A DNA stretch of 64,000 nt from Christiangramia echinicola DSM 19838 (GTDB lineage: Bacteria > Bacteroidota > Bacteroidia > Flavobacteriales > Flavobacteriaceae): NCBI RefSeq assembly GCF_000423065.1, contig NZ_AUHG01000019.1, positions 94,064-158,063 on the forward strand. Direction: 5' to 3'. Position 1 is the first letter of the stretch. Every line of letters starts with the position of its first letter. The notes under the pieces were generated by a model that was not told the origin of the DNA, ran no database searches, and was given only the letters and a program-made list of their open reading frames with translations. Shown here piece after piece: positions 59,967-64,000 of the stretch. The translations under genes and the position numbers were made by a program.

Positions 59967-61361
59967 ATGAAAATATATAATAAACTAATTTTAATTTTTC
60001 TTTCAGTTTTCGTTGTCTCTTGCGACGACGAGCTGAATTTACAGCCAGAAGATCAGCTTACCCTGGATGTTTCATTTTCAAATAAAGAAACTTCTTTAGG
60101 GGTTCTTACGGGTGCATATAGTGCTGCACAGCAAGATGATGTGTTGAACGGAACCAGACAGGCGTATGCAGATTATATGGCAGACAATGTTGATTTTGTT
60201 GGTTCTTTCCCAACTTTCCAGGCTATAAGCCAATTCAATCAACTTTCTAATAACACTTCAATTGAAGCTGGTTGGGATGATAATTATGAAACCATCGGAG
60301 CAACAAACCTTGTGATAAAGTATATTCCAACTGTTGAGGATGTAGCTTTTACTGATGAAGAGAAAGCTATAGCAGTTGCTGAAGCTAAATTTCTAAGAGC
60401 TTTGATCTATTTTAACATGGCTAATATTTATGCTCAGCCTTATAGTATTACTAACGGAGATACTCCTGCGGTGCCTTTAGTAACTGAACCGTTTGATGCA
60501 GAGGTGCAATTTCCATCTAGAGCTACTTTAGGTGCAGTTTACGATCAAGTTGAGGCAGATCTTTTAGACGCAGCAGCTGTTCTAGGCGATTCGGACAATT
60601 CAAGAGCTACTAAAGGAGCTGCTGAAGGACTTTTATCTAGACTTTATTTATATAAAGGTCAGTATGATCTAGCTGCTGAATATGCAGATAATGTAATTCA
60701 AAATTCAGCATATTCTTTAGCTTCAGATTATTCTTTTTACAATACAACAGATAGTGAATTTATGTTTACTCTATTGAATTCAGCTGCTGATGGACAGGAT
60801 TCTGGTGAAGGTTTTTCAGGTCTGTATAATCCAGTACCAGATGGTAGAGGTGATGCTCCTTTCACAGATAATCTAATTGAAGCTTATGGTGGTATGGATA
60901 CTTCTGATAAAAGATTTACTGAATTAACTCAGATTGGAAACGATGCCAACGGAGATGAAAGAATATTTACAAGTAAGTATCCTGACGGGATTACAAATGC
61001 TGATAATGCTCCAGTGCTTCGTATTACAGAAATGTATTTAACTCGTGCAGAATCGAACTTTAGAGAAGGTACTTCAATTGGTGATACGCCACTTAATGAT
61101 ATTAATGAACTAAGAAAGCGAGCTGGTTTATCTGAACTAAATTCTATTTCTTCTGTAGATCAAATTCTTGAAGAAAGAAGAAAAGAATTAGCTTTTGAAG
61201 GTCATAGAAGAATGGATCTTTTAAGGATTCAATTACCTCTTAGAAGACCTGGTATGCCAAACGTAGAAAAATCAAATCCTGGTGATCAAAAAACAATTTT
61301 CCCTATTCCAAGTAGAGAGATTGATTTAAATGAGAATTTAACTCAGAATCCTGGATACTAA
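59967..61361 (+). CDS. SusD/RagB-family nutrient-binding lipoprotein
   Basis: A 464-residue surface lipoprotein (SVFVVSCDDELNLQPED, lipidated Cys near 19). TPR-like helices and the SusD core are seen: FLRALIYFNMANIYAQPYS and GLLSRLYLYKGQYDLAAEYADN, with ILEERRKELAFEGHRRMDLLR near the end. SusD proteins form the lid of the SusC barrel. It is somewhat shorter than many polysaccharide-specific SusDs. A terminator follows. Confidence 0.93.
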   Translation: MKIYNKLILIFLSVFVVSCDDELNLQPEDQLTLDVSFSNKETSLGVLTGAYSAAQQDDVLNGTRQAYADYMADNVDFVGSFPTFQAISQFNQLSNNTSIEAGWDDNYETIGATNLVIKYIPTVEDVAFTDEEKAIAVAEAKFLRALIYFNMANIYAQPYSITNGDTPAVPLVTEPFDAEVQFPSRATLGAVYDQVEADLLDAAAVLGDSDNSRATKGAAEGLLSRLYLYKGQYDLAAEYADNVIQNSAYSLASDYSFYNTTDSEFMFTLLNSAADGQDSGEGFSGLYNPVPDGRGDAPFTDNLIEAYGGMDTSDKRFTELTQIGNDANGDERIFTSKYPDGITNADNAPVLRITEMYLTRAESNFREGTSIGDTPLNDINELRKRAGLSELNSISSVDQILEERRKELAFEGHRRMDLLRIQLPLRRPGMPNVEKSNPGDQKTIFPIPSREIDLNENLTQNPGY

Positions 61362-61385
61362 TTTTTTTAGTCTTTAAATAGAAAA

Positions 61386-61410
61386 ACCACCCAATTCGGG
61401 TGGTTTTTTT
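61386..61410 (+). terminator. Terminator of the susC-susD operon
   Basis: 7-bp stem (ACCACCC/GGGTGGT) with a 5-nt loop and a run of T. Confidence 0.9.
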
Positions 61411-61447
61411 GTTTTTAGAAACTTCTGCGCCCTTTGTTTAATTATTA

Positions 61448-61455
61448 TATTTTTG
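61448..61455 (+). promoter_or_regulatory. -7 element of the porin gene
   Basis: TATTTTTG matches TAnnTTTG, 18 nt before the chosen ATG at 61474. It overlaps a TTG at 61453 that could have been taken as a start, which argues for the ATG. Confidence 0.5.
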
Positions 61456-61473
61456 TTGGGAATTACTTCTTAT

Positions 61474-63447
61474 ATGAAAAACTTATTTTTTCTGGTATTA
61501 ATCTTAGGCTGTACTTTTAATGCGTTTAGTCAGGAGCCCGATAGGCCTCAAAAACCATTACCTTCAGAAAGGCCAAATAGACCTTCGCCTTCAGAAAGTG
61601 GAGAAAGAAGTGATGATAGGAGTGAATCACTGAATTCAAAGGAAAAGGATAGTATGCCAGATATAGATCTTTATAAGATCATATCTGTTAAGAATGATAC
61701 TACCTATTTAGATACGACACTTACGATTCTAAAAGACTATAATTTCAATTACCTTAGAAAAGATAATTTCGAGTTATTGCCATTTTCCAATACCGCACAA
61801 ACCTATAATGAACTTAGTCTTAGAAAAGATTATCGTAGGGCCTTTCCTGGATTTGGTGCCAGAGCAAGACATTTCAATTTTATGGAAATAGAGGATGTAG
61901 ATTATTATCATGTTCCTACTCCGTGGACTCAGTTATATTTTAAAACCGTACCTGAGCAGGGTCAGCAGCTTGACGCATCTTTTACTATCAATACTTCTAA
62001 AAATCTTAACATGTTCATAGCTTATAAAGGGACTAGAGCTTTGGGTAGGTATCAGAATATTCTAACCAGTACTGGTAATTTGAGAATGGGCTTCAGTTAT
62101 GATTCAGATAATAATAGGTATCATGCAAAGGCTCATTTTGTTTCTCAGGATCTCCTTAATGAGGAAAATGGTGGCCTGGATAGTTTATCCATCACTCAAT
62201 ATATTAATAAGGAGCCAGAGTTTGATGATAGATCTGTTCTCGACGTGAATTTTGAAAATTCAGAGAGTACTCTTTTTGGAAAACGGTTTTTCCTGGATCA
62301 TGAGTTTAAACTAACCAGGCCTTCAGACTCTACAAATAGTTTAAGTATTGGTCATACGTTTGATTATAGTTATAAGAAATTTGATTTTAAACAGGAGTCG
62401 GCGGAAAATGAAATTTTCGGGCAATCTTTTGAAGCTACACAATTAAGGGATCAAACCAGGCTGGAAGTTTTATATAATGAAGCTTCAGTTAAATATGCAA
62501 ATAGTTTAGCTGGCGAAATTTCCTTTAAAGCAGGTCATACTAATTATGATTACGGTTATAACTCGGTATATATACGTCCCGGGGACACCATTGGTAATCG
62601 TTTAAATGGAAATTTTCTTCACGTAGGTGGTTCTTATATAAAACAAATTGGAGGTTTCAGGGTTGAAGCTGATGCAAGATTAAACCTGGCCGATGATTTT
62701 ACCGGGAATTATCTTGCCGCAACAGCTTCTTATGAATTTGATCAGCAGAATTGGATTCGCTTCGGGATAAATCAGAATAGTAGTGCTCCAAATTTTAATT
62801 TTCTTCTTTATCAAAGTGATTATTTAAATTATAACTGGCAGAATAATTTCGATAATGAAATTGCCCAGCAATTATTTGCTGATTTTAGATCTGAAAAGAT
62901 ATTCGATTTATATGCAAGCCTGTCCCAAATTGAAAATTACACCTATTTCGCATTTAATGAAGGTGGAGCTGTAAAGCCATTTCAAGCGGGGAATCAGGTT
63001 AGATACTTAAAGCTAAAAGCTGAAAAGGAGTTCGACTTTGGGTTGTTTGGTTCATATAATACCATAATGTATCAAAATGTGTTGGAAGGAGCAGGGGTTT
63101 TGAATCTCCCAGAGTTCACTACCAGAAACTCCATATATTATAAAGACCATTGGTTTGATAAGGCACTTTATCTGCAAACAGGATTTACTTTTAAATATTT
63201 CACCAAATATGAGATGAATGCATATGATCCAGTATTGGCTGAATTTTATGTTCAGAATACACAAGAGCTGGGAGGATTTCCCGTTGTCGACTATTTCTTT
63301 AATGCGAAAGTAGATAAGGCGAGGATCTTTTTTAAGCTTCAACACTTGAATGATCTTATAGATGGGAACAATAATTTTTCTGCTCCCGGCTATCCATACA
63401 CCGATTTTTTAGTCCGTTTTGGTATTGTTTGGGATCTTTTTCTTTAA
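61474..63447 (+). CDS. Putative porin (porin_10-like)
   Basis: Start at ATG 61474, giving signal peptide MKNLFFLVLILGCTFNAFSQ. A 40-residue Pro/Ser/Arg-rich linker follows (KPLPSERPNRPSPSESGERS). The rest of the 657-residue product is a beta-barrel with many aromatic-flanked strands, ending PYTDFLVRFGIVWDLFL with a C-terminal hydrophobic pattern. It matches the Bacteroidota putative porin family. It probably allows diffusion of small solutes through the outer membrane. It is the last coding gene in the window. Confidence 0.83.
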   Translation: MKNLFFLVLILGCTFNAFSQEPDRPQKPLPSERPNRPSPSESGERSDDRSESLNSKEKDSMPDIDLYKIISVKNDTTYLDTTLTILKDYNFNYLRKDNFELLPFSNTAQTYNELSLRKDYRRAFPGFGARARHFNFMEIEDVDYYHVPTPWTQLYFKTVPEQGQQLDASFTINTSKNLNMFIAYKGTRALGRYQNILTSTGNLRMGFSYDSDNNRYHAKAHFVSQDLLNEENGGLDSLSITQYINKEPEFDDRSVLDVNFENSESTLFGKRFFLDHEFKLTRPSDSTNSLSIGHTFDYSYKKFDFKQESAENEIFGQSFEATQLRDQTRLEVLYNEASVKYANSLAGEISFKAGHTNYDYGYNSVYIRPGDTIGNRLNGNFLHVGGSYIKQIGGFRVEADARLNLADDFTGNYLAATASYEFDQQNWIRFGINQNSSAPNFNFLLYQSDYLNYNWQNNFDNEIAQQLFADFRSEKIFDLYASLSQIENYTYFAFNEGGAVKPFQAGNQVRYLKLKAEKEFDFGLFGSYNTIMYQNVLEGAGVLNLPEFTTRNSIYYKDHWFDKALYLQTGFTFKYFTKYEMNAYDPVLAEFYVQNTQELGGFPVVDYFFNAKVDKARIFFKLQHLNDLIDGNNNFSAPGYPYTDFLVRFGIVWDLFL

Positions 63448-63597
63448 ATTCTGGAGTTATCCATTGCTGGATTCTTTTCTTATTCTCTTTTTAGATGAAT
63501 TATTCTGTAACCTTCTGGAGTAAATGGTATCGATTCAGAAGTTTTTTGACTGCAAAGATCGAATTAACATAAAAGTAACTAAAGTTTAAGAAAACTA

Positions 63598-63627
63598 TTG
63601 TGCAATCAAAATACAGGTGTATATTTG
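63598..63627 (+). promoter_or_regulatory. Tandem promoter unit 1 (rRNA/tRNA leader)
   Basis: TTG (63598-63600), 19-nt spacer, TATATTTG (63620-63627), followed by GCAGCCGCTTAGGAAACGAG. First of three similar units. Confidence 0.7.
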
Positions 63628-63730
63628 CAGCCGCTTAGGAAACGAGGCGTATGTTCACTGAGGCTACTGATAGAGGGGGATACCGCATAAAACGGCCTTC
63701 AAAAATTAAATTAAAATAATTCACTTTTAA

Positions 63731-63763
63731 TTTGGTTGGAGAGGAAAAGTCGTTGTATGTTTG
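63731..63763 (+). promoter_or_regulatory. Tandem promoter unit 2 (rRNA/tRNA leader)
   Basis: TTTG (63731-63734), 21-nt spacer, TATGTTTG (63756-63763), followed by CACCCGCTTTGAGAGC. The -7 element is 136 nt after that of unit 1. Confidence 0.75.
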
Positions 63764-63867
63764 CACCCGCTTTGAGAGCAAGGCGATACGTTCACTGGAA
63801 GTACTGGAGATGGGGGATACAGGTAGAAACGTCCTTCGAGAATTAAATAAAAAAAGATTGTTTTTTA

Positions 63868-63900
63868 TTTGGTTGGAGAGGATAAGTCGTTTTATATTTG
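63868..63900 (+). promoter_or_regulatory. Tandem promoter unit 3 (rRNA/tRNA leader)
   Basis: TTTG (63868-63871), 21-nt spacer, TATATTTG (63893-63900), then CACCCGCTTTGGAAACGAAG. The stretch TTTGGTTGGAGAGGA is shared with unit 2. Confidence 0.75.
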
Positions 63901-64000
63901 CACCCGCTTTGGAAACGAAGCGATGTTCATTTAAAGAAGAGGAGTTATCAAATTGACTTTAAGGCTTTTAAAAGAAACTAAAATTTTTATCAAAAAAGTT

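Larger units (their letters stand above)
63448..64000 (+). other. Non-coding region, probable rRNA operon leader
   Basis: This 553-nt stretch has no convincing gene. The first 145 nt show nothing I can interpret. From 63598 three direct repeats of about 137 nt each carry a full promoter and a shared downstream box (CGCTT...GAAACGA.GCG) that can fold as a short hairpin. A 16S rRNA or tRNA gene probably begins just past the window, but no RNA gene sequence is present inside it. Confidence 0.6.

Noticed and set aside
63732..63956. 74-codon open frame in the region of tandem promoters
   Set aside because: It lies across two repeated promoter units and its codons follow the repeat; no family pattern. 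It is non-coding leader DNA.

Overview
The window looks like a chromosomal segment from a marine-type member of the Flavobacteriaceae (Bacteroidota), similar in gene content to Gramella/Christiangramia. The DNA is AT-rich and genes are tightly packed. Shine-Dalgarno sites are generally absent and promoter-like -7 elements follow the Bacteroidota TAnnTTTG pattern. Lineage markers include a SusC/SusD pair, an XrtF exosortase, a HYC_CC_PP protein, a GYDIA-type GHMP kinase beside class II HMG-CoA reductase, and a putative porin. I see no insertion sequence, phage gene, tRNA or CRISPR array.

Layout. 1-7,060 (+): end of a probable coaX, then an envelope run (outer-membrane barrel, TPR protein, LptC, small membrane protein, CNNM/CorC protein, PpiD-like foldase). 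A perfect terminator-like hairpin lies inside the start of lptC. 7,105-9,344 (-): two mevalonate-pathway genes. 9,528-14,003 (+): dipeptidyl peptidase IV, POT peptide importer and a periplasmic thioredoxin-like protein. 14,007-18,882 (-): ComEC, NlpC/P60 lipoprotein, LpxB, a small membrane protein and SurE. 19,031-21,184 (+): Tsp/Prc protease. 21,386-28,436 (-): RodA, PBP2, MreD, MreC, MreB and PurH, a cell-elongation operon behind a purine gene. 28,668-32,725: orphan ABC permease, a 31-residue membrane peptide, a GAF-type methionine sulfoxide reductase, XrtF with its partner, and an NmrA-like protein.

32,911-46,300 (+) is the most distinctive part, a 13.4-kb copper/silver handling island. 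It holds a HYC_CC_PP protein, a CusA-type RND pump with unusual insertions, a TolC-type channel, a CusB-type adaptor with two metal-binding modules, a DUF305 protein, a free DUF3347 lipoprotein, an AraC-type regulator whose N-terminus looks like a metal-binding HMA fold, an ion channel, a 16-cysteine copper-storage-like protein, and a CopA ATPase with four N-terminal metal modules. Two CpxP/Spy-like periplasmic proteins follow on the opposite strand. I infer that CopA moves metal from cytosol to periplasm, the DUF3347 lipoprotein and adaptor capture it, and the tripartite pump expels it.

47,544-56,805: large zinc metalloprotease, small proteins, LysS with a C-terminal extension, a YqaE/Pmp3 peptide, LipB, two unknown secreted proteins and RNase HII. 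56,977-63,447 (+): an orphan SusC/SusD pair and a putative porin. The last 550 bases are non-coding. They carry three tandem promoter units spaced about 137 bp apart, very probably the leader of an rRNA (or tRNA) operon that begins just beyond the window.
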